Shown in pieces: positions 42,863 through 58,190 of a stretch of 64,000 nt of DNA. Position 1 is the first letter of the stretch; every line of letters begins with the position of its first letter. Below the pieces are notes generated by a model. The model was not told where the DNA came from, ran no database searches, and saw only the letters and a program-made list of their open reading frames with translations. The translations under genes were made by a program, and so were the position numbers. The stretch is from UBA2966 sp965242505 (lineage in GTDB: Bacteria; Pseudomonadota; Alphaproteobacteria; UBA2966), in assembly GCA_965242505.1 (NCBI GenBank), contig OZ251449.1:1922001-1986000 (forward strand), in the 5' to 3' direction.

Positions 42863-43028
42863 CGCCGCAGAGGCCGTTCGCGCCTCCCCCCCGGCGCGAC
42901 CCCCACCCCGACCCTCCCCCTGCAAGGGAGAGGGAGAACACAGGGGACGGGAGGGGGCCACCCACACTCCTCCCCCCTGCCCACCTACACTCCTCCCCCC
43001 TGGCAGGGGGGAGGTCGGGAGGGGGGCC
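42863..43028. repeat. composite palindromic repeat, locus 7
   Basis: Full copy between the divergent lipoprotein and SDR genes (370-bp gap). Arm B is CCCCGACCCTCCCCCTGCAA then GGGAGAGGGAGAA. After it comes a duplicated CTCCTCCCCCCTG half-hairpin, then complete arm A with TGGC loop. The remainder of the gap holds the promoter at 43056-43084. Confidence 0.9.
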
Positions 43029-43055
43029 GCTCGGCGGATTCGACCCCGCGCCGCG

Positions 43056-43084
43056 TTGACCGGTCGGGAGGCCGTTCATAGGAT
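43056..43084 (+). promoter_or_regulatory. promoter of the SDR-oxoprolinase operon
   Basis: TTGACC (43056-43061), a 17-bp spacer and TAGGAT (43079-43084), giving a start near 43091 and a 37-base leader before the SDR ATG. Confidence 0.55.
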
Positions 43085-43127
43085 CGGCGCCGGCCATCGC
43101 CCGGCCGCGCTCACGGGAGACGACGAA

Positions 43128-43886
43128 ATGCAACTCGACGGCAAGGTCGCGATCGTCACGGGCGCCGCGCGCGGCATCGGCCAGGCCTACGCGCGGCGGT
43201 TCGCCGCGGAAGGAGCCTCCGTGGTCGTGGGCGACGTCCGCGACACCTCGGAAACCGTGGGCCTCGTCCGGGAGGCGGGAGGCCGGATCGTCGGCGCCCC
43301 GCACGACGTGACGGACATGGCGAGCTGCGATGCGATCGCCGAACTCGCCGTCAGGGAGTTCGGCAAGCTCGACGTCCTCGTCAACAACGCCGCCCTCTAC
43401 GGCGACATCGCCACCGGCAGGTTCGAGAACCTCGAAGAGGACCAGTGGGACCGCGTGATGAACGTCAACGTCAAGGGCGTCTGGCAGTGCTGCAAGGCCG
43501 CGGTCGGTCCGATGCGCGAGGCGGGAGGGGGCAGCATCGTCAACATCTCGACGCTCGCCTTCGTCTACGGCACGCCCTACGCCGTCGATTACGCGGCGTC
43601 CAAGGGCGCCGTGGTCGGCATGACGCGGGTCATCGCCCGCGAGCTGGGCCGCGACTGGATCCGCGTCAACGCGGTGGCGCCGTCCGCCGTGCTCACCGAG
43701 GCGACCGAGAGCTTCTTCGGCGCCAAGGCCGAGCGGGCCAAGGAGGTCATCGCGAAGTCCCAGACGCTGCAACGGAACCTCGAGCCCGACGACGTCACGG
43801 GCGCCGTCGTCTGGCTGGCGAGCGACGATTCCAGGTTCGTCACGGGCCAGACCATCATGGTCGACGGCGGCTCGGTGTTCCTGTAG
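43128..43886 (+). CDS. SDR family oxidoreductase
   Basis: A 252-aa classical short-chain dehydrogenase. The cofactor site is VAIVTGAARGIGQAYA; VNNAALYGD and the catalytic Ser (SIVNISTLAFV), Tyr and Lys (YAVDYAASKGAV) follow. It ends DDSRFVTGQTIMVDGGSVFL. GDVRD after the second strand suggests NAD(H) preference. Substrate cannot be read from sequence. The next gene (hydantoinase/oxoprolinase) starts 30 bases on and is probably co-transcribed, so it may act on a related cyclic amide or its open-chain product. Confidence 0.93.
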   Translation: MQLDGKVAIVTGAARGIGQAYARRFAAEGASVVVGDVRDTSETVGLVREAGGRIVGAPHDVTDMASCDAIAELAVREFGKLDVLVNNAALYGDIATGRFENLEEDQWDRVMNVNVKGVWQCCKAAVGPMREAGGGSIVNISTLAFVYGTPYAVDYAASKGAVVGMTRVIARELGRDWIRVNAVAPSAVLTEATESFFGAKAERAKEVIAKSQTLQRNLEPDDVTGAVVWLASDDSRFVTGQTIMVDGGSVFL

Positions 43887-43916
43887 CCGCCGGTCCGCGC
43901 CGTCCGGCGCCGCGCC

Positions 43917-47579
<3,663 letters not shown>

Positions 47580-47596
47580 TCGGCGGACGGGAGGGA

Positions 47597-47712
47597 ACCG
47601 TTCGCGCCCCTCTCCCCCGACGCGACCCCCACCCCGACCCTCCCCCTGCAAGGGGGAGGGAGCTATTGATGCTCCTCCCCCCTGACAGGGGGGAGGTCGG
47701 GAGGGGGGTCCG
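47597..47712. repeat. composite palindromic repeat, locus 8
   Basis: Between the convergent oxoprolinase and phhB genes: arm B (CCCCGACCCTCCCCCTGCAA then GGGGGAGGGAG), directly joined by CTATTGATG to arm A (CTCCTCCCCCC-TGAC-AGGGGGGAGGTC). It is the same arrangement as the tandem-array unit but with a shorter spacer. Confidence 0.9.
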
Positions 47713-47740
47713 CCGCCCGGCAGACGATTCGGGAGCGGGA

Positions 47741-48067
47741 TCAGGCGAACCGGTCGACCTTGGCCGCCATGATGAAGTCGTTCTCGTGCAGTCCCTTGAT
47801 CTTGTGCGTGTAGAAGACCACGTTCGCGTAGCCCCATCCGAACGCGATGTCGGGGTGGTGCCCCTCCTCTTCCGCCAGCTCGCCGACCTTGTTGACGAAG
47901 GCCTGGGCCCTGGCGAAGTCGTCGAACGGGAACCGCCGCTCGATCCGCGTCCCGTCGTCGGACAGGGACCACTCGGGAACCTCCTCGAGAAACCGTTCGG
48001 ACTCGACGCGAGTCAACGGGGGCACGCCTCCCCGGCACGGCACGCAAGTCTTCGTCGTCAGCGACAT
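47741..48067 (-). CDS. phhB: 4a-hydroxytetrahydrobiopterin dehydratase (PCD)
   Basis: A 108-aa pterin-4a-carbinolamine dehydratase that regenerates the pterin cofactor of phenylalanine hydroxylase. The family motif EEEGHHPDIAFGWGYANVVFYTHKIKGLHENDF carries the catalytic His pair. C8 and C11 lie in an N-terminal CVPC stretch found in many family members. No phhA neighbour is visible, so its pterin-related role here could be different. It is the only gene on a short transcript flanked by two palindromic repeat copies. Confidence 0.93.
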   Translation of the reverse strand: MSLTTKTCVPCRGGVPPLTRVESERFLEEVPEWSLSDDGTRIERRFPFDDFARAQAFVNKVGELAEEEGHHPDIAFGWGYANVVFYTHKIKGLHENDFIMAAKVDRFA

Positions 48068-48158
48068 CGATCCGATCCTCCACGCTATCCAGACGGGTTC
48101 CCGACCCGACCCTGCATAACGGATCCCGCCCGTCCACGAAAGCCCTCCGGCGGCGGGC

Positions 48159-48328
48159 CGTTCATGCTCCTCTCCGCCGGCGCGACCCCCGCCCCGACCC
48201 TCCCCCTGCCAGGGAGAGGGAGAAACAAAAGGGACGAGAGGGTGTGCGAAGTGTGCGGATCCCCTTATTCACGCTCCTCCCCCATAAACACTCCTCCCCC
48301 ATAACAGGGGGGAGGTCGGGAGGGGGGT
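48159..48328. repeat. composite palindromic repeat, locus 9
   Basis: Copy in the 309-bp gap between phhB and the aspartic protease gene, with arm B (CCCCGACCCTCCCCCTGCCA then GGGAGAGGGAGAA), a partial CTCCTCCCCCATAA duplicate and a degenerate arm A (CTCCCCCATAACAGGGGGGA). The gap holds nothing else recognisable. Confidence 0.88.
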
Positions 48329-48376
48329 GGACATGGCCGTGGCTTCGGGTCGGTCGGCCTGCCGGCCATATCTCGT

Positions 48377-48850
48377 TCACATTGCGAGGGAGAAATGGCC
48401 GTCGGGTCCGTTGTAGGTCAGAATGGCCGACTTCAGGATGTCGCGCCCCAGAAGGGCAATCAATCCGTCTCCGACAGAGGACAGATTGGCGCCGACGCCC
48501 GACCCCACATCGATGGTGATCGTAGGGCAGACGATCTTGCCTGCGAACGTCGGAACCTGGTGGTCCGCATGGGACGCCGACGTCATCCGCGCGACGCCAA
48601 CCGTAGGGAGCCTCGCCCGCTGCGCGGCATCCGTGTCGAAGCACGTCGCGCTCGCCCCGGTGTCGATCATCGCGAGCCCGTTGACAGGAGTTGGCGGCTG
48701 CTCGCCACGCTCGACGTAGGCGCGCTGAACGTCGTCCGGCAAGGCCAGCGTCACCGGGACGACGGGTCCCAGGTTGGCCAGGGCTTCCGGGGCTGGAACG
48801 ACCTCTCCCGCCTGGGTTTTGCCCTCTGCTCTGAAGTTCAGGATTGGCAT
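48377..48850 (-). CDS. retroviral-type (retropepsin-like) aspartic protease
   Basis: A 157-aa protein with GLAMIDTGASATCFD, the single-copy aspartic protease active site (D63 in DTGAS), followed by strands and GLIALLGRDILKSAILTYNGPDGHFSLAM, the flap-distal motif LLGRD and a hydrophobic C-terminal strand. It is similar in size to other bacterial retropepsin-like proteins, which act as dimers. No signal peptide is seen. It overlaps the next upstream gene by 13 bases, so the two are translationally coupled. Substrate is unknown. Confidence 0.85.
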   Translation of the reverse strand: MPILNFRAEGKTQAGEVVPAPEALANLGPVVPVTLALPDDVQRAYVERGEQPPTPVNGLAMIDTGASATCFDTDAAQRARLPTVGVARMTSASHADHQVPTFAGKIVCPTITIDVGSGVGANLSSVGDGLIALLGRDILKSAILTYNGPDGHFSLAM

Positions 48851-49101
48851 GGCAATCCCAATGCCAGAACCGGAACGGTGAACGTGGGCGTGTCCGTCCC
48901 GGACAGCCTGACGAGAAACGGCTCCGAGCCGAACTGTCGGACACCCTCCCCGACCGCCTGGTCCATGGTGGGGAAGCTCGCGATCAGTTCACGCCCCTTG
49001 ATGAGCAGGTGACGGTTGGTGTGCTCATGGAGAAACCGTTCCCTGTTCTCGTCGTAGAAGTCGAGTTCCTCGGCGAGCAGCCCTTTCCATGGTTCGTTCA
49101 T
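48838..49101 (-). CDS. small hypothetical partner of the aspartic protease (DUF5678-like)
   Basis: An 87-aa protein beginning MNEPWKGLLAEELDFYDENRERFLHEHTNRHLLIKGRELIASFPT, with a helix then a strand pair (GKEL-type, HLLIKGRELIASF), and ending in FTVPVLALGLPCQS. Small proteins of this form are found directly upstream of retropepsin-like genes in many bacteria, so they may regulate or be cleaved by the protease; this is inference. It overlaps the protease gene by 13 bases. Confidence 0.7.
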   Translation of the reverse strand: MNEPWKGLLAEELDFYDENRERFLHEHTNRHLLIKGRELIASFPTMDQAVGEGVRQFGSEPFLVRLSGTDTPTFTVPVLALGLPCQS

Positions 49102-49209
49102 GGTCTTCCTCCGCGATGCGGCGCATCAGGCGCCAGGTCGTCGCCAGCCTCATCCCGAGCTCCGATAGGCCCTCGCGCCGGCCGCGCCCTTGATCCTCGT
49201 CATCGTCAT

Positions 49210-49349
49210 GTAAGGCGCGACCGCCCATTTCCGCAAGCCCGGCGCGCCGGACCGGATCGCCGTTTCCGCGAACGGGGGGACAGCCGTCCGCGGCCTACGG
49301 CTCGTACCCCAGGTTCGGGGCCAGCCAGCGTTCCGCCTGCGAAAGCGGG
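49210..49349. repeat. direct repeat A, duplicated 3' end of metH
   Basis: About 140 bp matching 50208-50347 at roughly 136 of 140 positions. On the - strand it contains the last 17 codons of metH (LSQAERWLAPNLGYEP and the stop), then about 85 bp of the downstream sequence. It lies on the far side of the potassium channel gene from metH. No gene occurs in the 260-bp gap 49102-49361. Confidence 0.85.
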
Positions 49350-49361
49350 TCGCGGCCTCGG

Positions 49362-50066
49362 TCATGACGCGGCCTCTTCTTTCGACGTTTCCCGCGCCTT
49401 CACGACAGCCCCGGCAACCAAGCCCGCCGGAACCGCAACAATGCCGACGCCGGCGAGTACGATGACGCTGGCCACGACCTTCCCGGCAGCCGTAATCGGA
49501 TATACGTCACCATAACCAACCGTGGTCAACGAAACGATAGCCCACCAAATTCCGTGAACGACCGATCCGAAGGCTTCCGGTTGCGCCGTCTTTTCGAGAA
49601 GATGCATCACGACGCCGGCAATGAAGATCAGCGCCGAACTCAAGCTGCCGAACAGGATAAGATCGTCACGAGTATCGCGAGCGATCTGCTTCAAGCGGTC
49701 CGCCGCCACGACATAGCGGGCGATCCGGACCATGCGAAACAAGCGGAGAAGCCGCAAGCTCCGCGCAACCATCAATTCCGGCCCGACAAGCGCGATCATG
49801 GGCAAGGTTGCCAACAGGTCGACAATCCCCATGAAGCTCGTCATGTAGCGCAACGGTTTCGGCGAGGTCGTCAGCCGAACGATATATTCCGCCATGAAGA
49901 TCGCCGAAATGACCAATTCGATCCGCATTGCGATCATGCGTTCCATTTCGTCGAGATCGGGCAACGTGCTGACCGTATAAGCGGCCAAGGACCCCACGAT
50001 GAGCAGGCACGTGGTGATTTCCACGATCCTTCCGGTCATGCATTTGTTGATGGTTTCTCGGGTCAT
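49362..50066 (-). CDS. voltage-gated-type potassium channel
   Basis: A 234-aa six-membrane-segment cation channel. S1 is about 14-33, and S2-S3 follow (ELVISAIFMAEYIVRL, FMGIVDLLATLPMIALV). An S4 voltage-sensor-like helix with regular Arg comes next (RSLRLLRLFRMVRIARY, 102-118). S5, the pore helix, the selectivity filter TTVGYGD (181-187) and S6 (VVASVIVLAGVGIVAVPAGLVAG) complete it. AAGGAG precedes the ATG. The gene is only 52 percent GC at 49921-49980, far below its neighbours, and is enclosed by 140-bp direct repeats of the metH end, so it looks like an acquired cassette. Confidence 0.93.
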   Translation of the reverse strand: MTRETINKCMTGRIVEITTCLLIVGSLAAYTVSTLPDLDEMERMIAMRIELVISAIFMAEYIVRLTTSPKPLRYMTSFMGIVDLLATLPMIALVGPELMVARSLRLLRLFRMVRIARYVVAADRLKQIARDTRDDLILFGSLSSALIFIAGVVMHLLEKTAQPEAFGSVVHGIWWAIVSLTTVGYGDVYPITAAGKVVASVIVLAGVGIVAVPAGLVAGAVVKARETSKEEAAS

Positions 50067-50292
50067 GGTCGTTCTCCTTGTCCGTGGTTATCGGCGGCGT
50101 CGCGCCAATTCAACGGGTCGTGATATTCGTCGGCGCGGTCGGAGCAAACAGCGGTGACCGAGCAGAAGCATCGGTTTCCCGGTTCGAAGCGGATGCGGCC
50201 GTGTCACGTAAGGCGCGACCGCCCGTTTCCGCAAGCCCGGCGCGCCGGACCGCATCGCCGTTTCCGCGAACGGGGGGACGGCCGTCCGCGGC

Positions 50293-53997
<3,705 letters not shown>

Positions 53998-54011
53998 GGC
54001 CGGCCTCGCGC

Positions 54012-54941
54012 CTAACCGTCGTCCGCGGGCGCGCGCAGCCCCAGCGCGTGGCACATGGCGAAGGTCAGGTCGGCCCGGTTGAGGGTGTAGAAATGGAAGC
54101 GCGAAACGCCTTCGGCCGCCAGGATCCGGCATTGCTCCCCCGCCACCATGGCGGCGACGAGCTTGCGGGTCTCCGGGTCCCGGCCCAGGGGCTGGAAGAG
54201 GCGCGAGAGCCAGTCGGGGACGCCGGCGCCGCACACGCCGGCGAAGCGGGCCACCCGGTCGAAGTTCGTCACCGGAAGGATTCCCGGCACCAGCGGCGCG
54301 TCGATCCCCGCCCGCCGGATGCGGTCCCGGAACCGCAGGAACACCTCGGTGTCGAAGAAGAACTGGGTGATCGCGCGCCGGGCGCCCGCGTCGATCTTGC
54401 GCTTGAGGTTGTCGAGATCGAACTCCGCGCTCGGCGCCTCGGGGTGGGTTTCGGGGTACGCGGCGACCGAAATGTCGAAGTCGGCGATCCGGTTGAGGCC
54501 CTCGACCAGGTCGGCGGCGTACCGGTATCCCCCCGGATGGGGCGCGTAGGCCGCGCCGGGCTCCGGCGGGTCTCCCCGGAGGGCCACGATGCGCCGCACG
54601 CCCGCCTCCCGGTAGGCGCGGGCGACGTCGTCCACCTCGTCGCGGGTCGCGGCGACGCAGGTCAGATGCGCCGCGGGCGTCAGGGCCGTCTCCTCGAGGA
54701 TGCGGCGGACCGTGGCGTGCGTGCGGTCGCGCGTGCCGCCGCCCGCGCCGTAGGTGACGGACACGAAGTCCGGTTCGACCGGAGCGAGGCGGAGGATCGA
54801 CCTCCACAACGTCCGTTCCATCTCCTCCGTCCGCGGCGGGAAGAACTCGAACGAAACGCCGAGATTCGCCATGCCCGAGAACCTGAGCGCGAGCGCGCTC
54901 AGCCGCTCGACCACCGGCCGGACCGCGGCGTCGGTCGTCAC
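54012..54941 (-). CDS. metF: methylenetetrahydrofolate reductase
   Basis: A 309-aa FAD enzyme that makes 5-methyl-THF, the methyl donor for MetH. VSFEFFPPRTEEMERTLW, VSVTYGAGGGTRDRTHATV, AHLTCVAATRDEV, RRIVALRGDPPEPG and AYPETHPEAPS are family motifs, with QFFFDTEVFLRF and GILPVTNFDRVARFAGVCGAGVPDWL. The GTG at 54941 overlaps the upstream regulator as GTGA. It gives an N-terminal stretch of about 25 residues before the conserved start. Confidence 0.96.
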   Translation of the reverse strand: MTTDAAVRPVVERLSALALRFSGMANLGVSFEFFPPRTEEMERTLWRSILRLAPVEPDFVSVTYGAGGGTRDRTHATVRRILEETALTPAAHLTCVAATRDEVDDVARAYREAGVRRIVALRGDPPEPGAAYAPHPGGYRYAADLVEGLNRIADFDISVAAYPETHPEAPSAEFDLDNLKRKIDAGARRAITQFFFDTEVFLRFRDRIRRAGIDAPLVPGILPVTNFDRVARFAGVCGAGVPDWLSRLFQPLGRDPETRKLVAAMVAGEQCRILAAEGVSRFHFYTLNRADLTFAMCHALGLRAPADDG

Positions 54942-55897
54942 GCCGCCGCCCGCCGTTCCCCGGCGTCCGTCTTCAGCGCCGTCCAGATGACGACGGTGAG
55001 CGGGCCGCCCTCCAGCCGCAGGCGGTCGCCGGGAACGAGGCGCGCGGCTTCCAGCCACTCCGTGACTTCCGCGTCGGCGAAGCCGAGGCGTCGGTGCATG
55101 TGCTCCTCGCGGAGGAACTCGAGTTCGTGCGGCGCGAAGTCGACGATGGCCAGGGCGGCGCCGGCGCCGGGGCGCAGGACCCGGGCCGCCTCGGCTATGG
55201 CCGCGGCGGGGTCGGAAGCGAAGTGGAGGACCTGATGGAACGTCACCGCGTCCATGCTGCCGCCGGGCAGGGGCAGGCGGTACATGTCGCCGTGCCGGAC
55301 CCGGCAATGGCCGTGTCCCGCGCGCTCCAGGTTCGCGCGCGCGACCGCCAGCATGTCGTGGGAGAGGTCGATGCCGATCCCGCGGAGGAACCGGTCGGCG
55401 AACAGTTCCAGTATCCGGCCGGTTCCGGTGCCGACGTCCAGGAACTCGTCGATGTTCCGGTCGGCGAAGACCGAGAGAAGCGCCGATTCGACGTCCGACT
55501 CCGGCGCGTAGAGGGAGCGGATTTCGTCCCAGCGCGCGGCGTTCGCGCGGAAATAGGCGGCCGCCGCGTCGGCCCGCGACTTCCTGACCGCCCCGAGCCG
55601 TTCGAGATCCCGGGCCGGCTGCGCGTCGCGCCGGGGGATGAGCGCCGTGAGCGTCCGCGCCAGCCCGCCCGGCTCCCCGGCGTCGGCCAGCCGGTAGAAG
55701 GCCCACGTTCCTTCCCGGAACCGATCCAGCAACCCGGCCTCGCACAGCACCTTGAGATGCCGGGACACGCGGGGCTGGCTCTGCCCCAGGATCCAGGCCA
55801 GCTCGGTCACCGTGAGTTCGGCCTCCCCACAGAGCGCGAGCAGACGCAGCCGGGTCGGTTCGGCGGCCGCGCGCAGGGCGTTCAGAAGCGTATCCAT
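54938..55897 (-). CDS. ArsR-family regulator fused to a SAM methyltransferase domain
   Basis: A 319-aa protein. An N-terminal winged helix (LRAAAEPTRLRLLALCGEAELTVTELAWILGQSQPRVSRHLKVLCEAGLLDRFREGTWAFY) is followed by a class I methyltransferase domain (EFLDVGTGTGRILELFADRF, IGIDLSHDMLAVARANLERAGH, DAVTFHQVLHFASDP). Regulators of this type precede metF and metH in many alphaproteobacteria, and the related SahR-type ArsR regulators sense methionine-cycle metabolites. No ArsR metal-binding Cys pair is visible in the recognition helix, which supports a SAM/SAH-type ligand. It is the first gene of a metF-metH operon and its own promoter contains palindromes. An enzymatic methyltransferase role remains possible. 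Confidence 0.88.
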   Translation of the reverse strand: MDTLLNALRAAAEPTRLRLLALCGEAELTVTELAWILGQSQPRVSRHLKVLCEAGLLDRFREGTWAFYRLADAGEPGGLARTLTALIPRRDAQPARDLERLGAVRKSRADAAAAYFRANAARWDEIRSLYAPESDVESALLSVFADRNIDEFLDVGTGTGRILELFADRFLRGIGIDLSHDMLAVARANLERAGHGHCRVRHGDMYRLPLPGGSMDAVTFHQVLHFASDPAAAIAEAARVLRPGAGAALAIVDFAPHELEFLREEHMHRRLGFADAEVTEWLEAARLVPGDRLRLEGGPLTVVIWTALKTDAGERRAAA

Positions 55898-55947
55898 GGG
55901 TTCGTGGCGGAAACGAGGCGTCGCGCGTTCGGAATCAAATACAGAAC

Positions 55948-55977
55948 CATATAAACATATCGTTATATGATTGTCAA
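55948..55977 (-). promoter_or_regulatory. met operon promoter with AT-rich palindromic operator
   Basis: On the - strand TTGACA (55977-55972), an 18-bp spacer and TATATG (55953-55948). The spacer is occupied by palindromes: CATATAA (55948-55954) and TTATATG (55963-55969) form a 7-bp inverted repeat with an 8-base centre, and CATAT/ATATG (55956-55969) form a tighter one. This placement suggests that the ArsR-type protein represses its own operon by competing with RNA polymerase. Confidence 0.6.
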
Positions 55978-56014
55978 ATGGGAGTCCGCCAGCGGAGCGA
56001 AGAATCTCCCCGGC

Positions 56015-56160
56015 GTCCACCCCCCTCCCGACCTCCCCCCTGTTCAGGGGGGAGGAGTATGGATGATCAGGGGGGGAGGGTCGTCGACGGCTCCCTTCCG
56101 ACTCCCTTCTTCTCCCTCCCCCTTGCAGGGGGAGGGTCGGGGTGGGGGTCGCGCCAGGGG
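56015..56160. repeat. composite palindromic repeat, locus 10
   Basis: Full copy in the 478-bp gap between the divergent met operon and mcrB: arm A (CTCCCGACCTCCCCCC then TGTTC then AGGGGGGAGGAG), a spacer with an extra GGGGGGGAGGG tract, then arm B (CTCCCTCCCCCTTGCAGGGG ending GGTGGGGGTC). From 56161 to 56375 nothing is recognised. Confidence 0.9.
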
Positions 56161-56375
56161 AGATATGAGATCATGCGCGACGGGGAGCGCGCGTGAATGG
56201 CCTTTGGCGATTGTCGGGGGGATGGGCCGGGCGCCTTCACGCGCCGACGGCCAGGGAGGCCCCGGCGCCTCATGTGTCGCGAACCAGGACACGAACTGGA
56301 CAGGAGCGGCGCGGCGCCTATAGTGCCGCCGCGATGCCCATGACGCTCCCGCCTTCCGCCACAGAGGCATAACCG

Positions 56376-58190
56376 ATGGCCCGCTGGATCGGCCCTGAGC
56401 ACGACCATATCGACGCCGTGCTTGCCGCCGCCGAGGCATGGCGCAACCGGTGTTTCATGATCGACGGCTCGCTGTTCGGCGACGAGAACCTGTGGACCCT
56501 CGACAACGTTCAGGAACTCAGACGTCGCGTCATTGAAAACCCGATGGAAGGTACGGGCTTGAGCTTCATCGATAAACTCAAGGAGCAATTGAAGTCGGCC
56601 TCCCCCCAAATCAAGCAGTTGGCGGCAGAGGTCTTGTGGTTTCTGTACCTGTTTCCGTTAGGTATTGGGCCCTATACTTCAGTGAGGCCGGAGACGAAGC
56701 GCAAGAATATCAAGCAGGTCTGGAAATGGTCGGGATTCGGTCTCCCGAATAGTAATTACTTAACTGAACAGACGCTCAGGGGCGTTGGAAATCCTGGACC
56801 GGCGTATCAGATACGACCTGATCGGGAGTTAGTGTTCCTGTGTCGTGTACTGGAACGGTGGCGGTCCGAGTCCGAGTCTCAACGATCCGGGCTGATGGCG
56901 GAGGATCTGCCTTGGAGCTTCGTCGCGTGGCTCGACAAAACCAAAGGCTCGGACCGGCGGCAGATACGCCACATGATCCCGTATTTCCTGTTTCCTGACC
57001 ATATGGAACGGATCGTCGTTGACCATCCCTCCAAGGGATCGACCATCTCCAAGAGGGAGATCATCGAGGCACTCAGAGACCGGTTACCGGAGGAAATCAG
57101 ACCGGAGGGGCGAAACTCGTCGTTGCTTGACGTCGATCGCGCGCTTTACGAGCTGCGCAAGATGTTCGAGAAGGAGTACGGGAAGAAAGAGCTCGACTTC
57201 AACGGACCGCCGCTCAAAAAGCTATGGTGTCCTTCGGAAGCTCCCACCCTCAACAGCATCCTCTACGGTCCGCCGGGGACCGGGAAGACCTACGCCACCG
57301 CTCGGCGCTGCGTCGAGATCTGTGACGGGAAGGCGGATCGGTCCGAAGAAGACGTCCGCAAGCGCTATAAAGAACTCGTCGAGAAAGACCGGGTGGAGTT
57401 CGTCACCTTCCATCAGTCCTACGGCTACGAGGAGTTCGTCGAGGGCCTGCGCCCCGAAACGGGCGAGGAAACGGGCTTCCGGCTGGAACCCACCGACGGC
57501 GTGTTGAAGCGCATCGCGGAACGCGCCCGCAAATCCGAAGATCGTCTGCCCCATGTCCTCGTCATCGACGAGATCAACCGCGCCAACGTTTCCAAGGTGC
57601 TCGGGGAGCTCGTCACGCTGCTGGAGGAAGACAAGCGCGAGGGCGCGGAGAACGAAACCGCCGTCACCCTGCCCTATTCCGGCGAACCCTTCACCCTGCC
57701 GGCGAACCTCCACGTCCTCGGCACGATGAACACCGCCGACCGGTCGATCGCCCTGCTCGACACCGCGCTGCGCCGCCGTTTCGTGTTTGAGGAGTCAGCG
57801 CCCGACCCCGATCTGTTGACGAGCGTGGGCGGCATCGACCTGCCCGCCGCGCTCCGCGCCGTCAACGAGCGGCTGGAATACCTGATCGACCGCGACCACC
57901 TGATCGGCCACGCCTGGTTCATGGGAGCGGAGACGAAGACGGACGTGGACCACATCATGAGGCGCAAGATCATTCCGCTCATCGCCGAGTACTTTCATGA
58001 CGACTGGAAGAAGGTCCACGCCGTCCTCGGCGGCGGCGACGGTTTCGTGCGAAGGGACCCGCTCCCCCGGCCGCCGGGCCTCGACGACGACACGGGCGAG
58101 GAGCGCCACCGCTGGACGGTGCAAGACTCCTTCGAGGACGGCGCCTACGACCGTCTGATTTCGCCGGATGCAAAGCCCGAAGGGGCATAA
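56376..58190 (+). CDS. mcrB: McrB-like GTPase/AAA+ subunit of a type IV restriction system
   Basis: A 604-aa protein. The first 280 residues form an N-terminal region with no family I can name, probably the DNA-recognition part. The AAA+ motor follows: Walker A YGPPGTGKTYA (about 298-305), VEFVTFHQSYGYEEFVEGLRPE, Walker B VLVIDEINRANVSKVLGELVTL and the McrB-type signature LGTMNTADRSIALLDTALRRRF, where NTAD takes the place of the canonical NTxD. McrBC cleaves modified cytosine DNA; specificity cannot be read here. Base composition of the N-terminal part is low (28/60 GC at 56701-56760, against 47/60 at 58561-58620 in mcrC). This suggests a separately acquired recognition domain. Confidence 0.9.
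   Translation: MARWIGPEHDHIDAVLAAAEAWRNRCFMIDGSLFGDENLWTLDNVQELRRRVIENPMEGTGLSFIDKLKEQLKSASPQIKQLAAEVLWFLYLFPLGIGPYTSVRPETKRKNIKQVWKWSGFGLPNSNYLTEQTLRGVGNPGPAYQIRPDRELVFLCRVLERWRSESESQRSGLMAEDLPWSFVAWLDKTKGSDRRQIRHMIPYFLFPDHMERIVVDHPSKGSTISKREIIEALRDRLPEEIRPEGRNSSLLDVDRALYELRKMFEKEYGKKELDFNGPPLKKLWCPSEAPTLNSILYGPPGTGKTYATARRCVEICDGKADRSEEDVRKRYKELVEKDRVEFVTFHQSYGYEEFVEGLRPETGEETGFRLEPTDGVLKRIAERARKSEDRLPHVLVIDEINRANVSKVLGELVTLLEEDKREGAENETAVTLPYSGEPFTLPANLHVLGTMNTADRSIALLDTALRRRFVFEESAPDPDLLTSVGGIDLPAALRAVNERLEYLIDRDHLIGHAWFMGAETKTDVDHIMRRKIIPLIAEYFHDDWKKVHAVLGGGDGFVRRDPLPRPPGLDDDTGEERHRWTVQDSFEDGAYDRLISPDAKPEGA

Noticed and set aside
43056..43084. A riboswitch upstream of the SDR-oxoprolinase operon
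   Set aside because: The predicted leader is only 37 bases, too short, and the sequence has no structured motif beyond the promoter.
49025..49365. Small - strand frames between the protease partner gene and the channel gene
   Set aside because: The region is a duplicated end of metH. The frames are out of phase with it and overlap the real 87-aa gene or the repeat.
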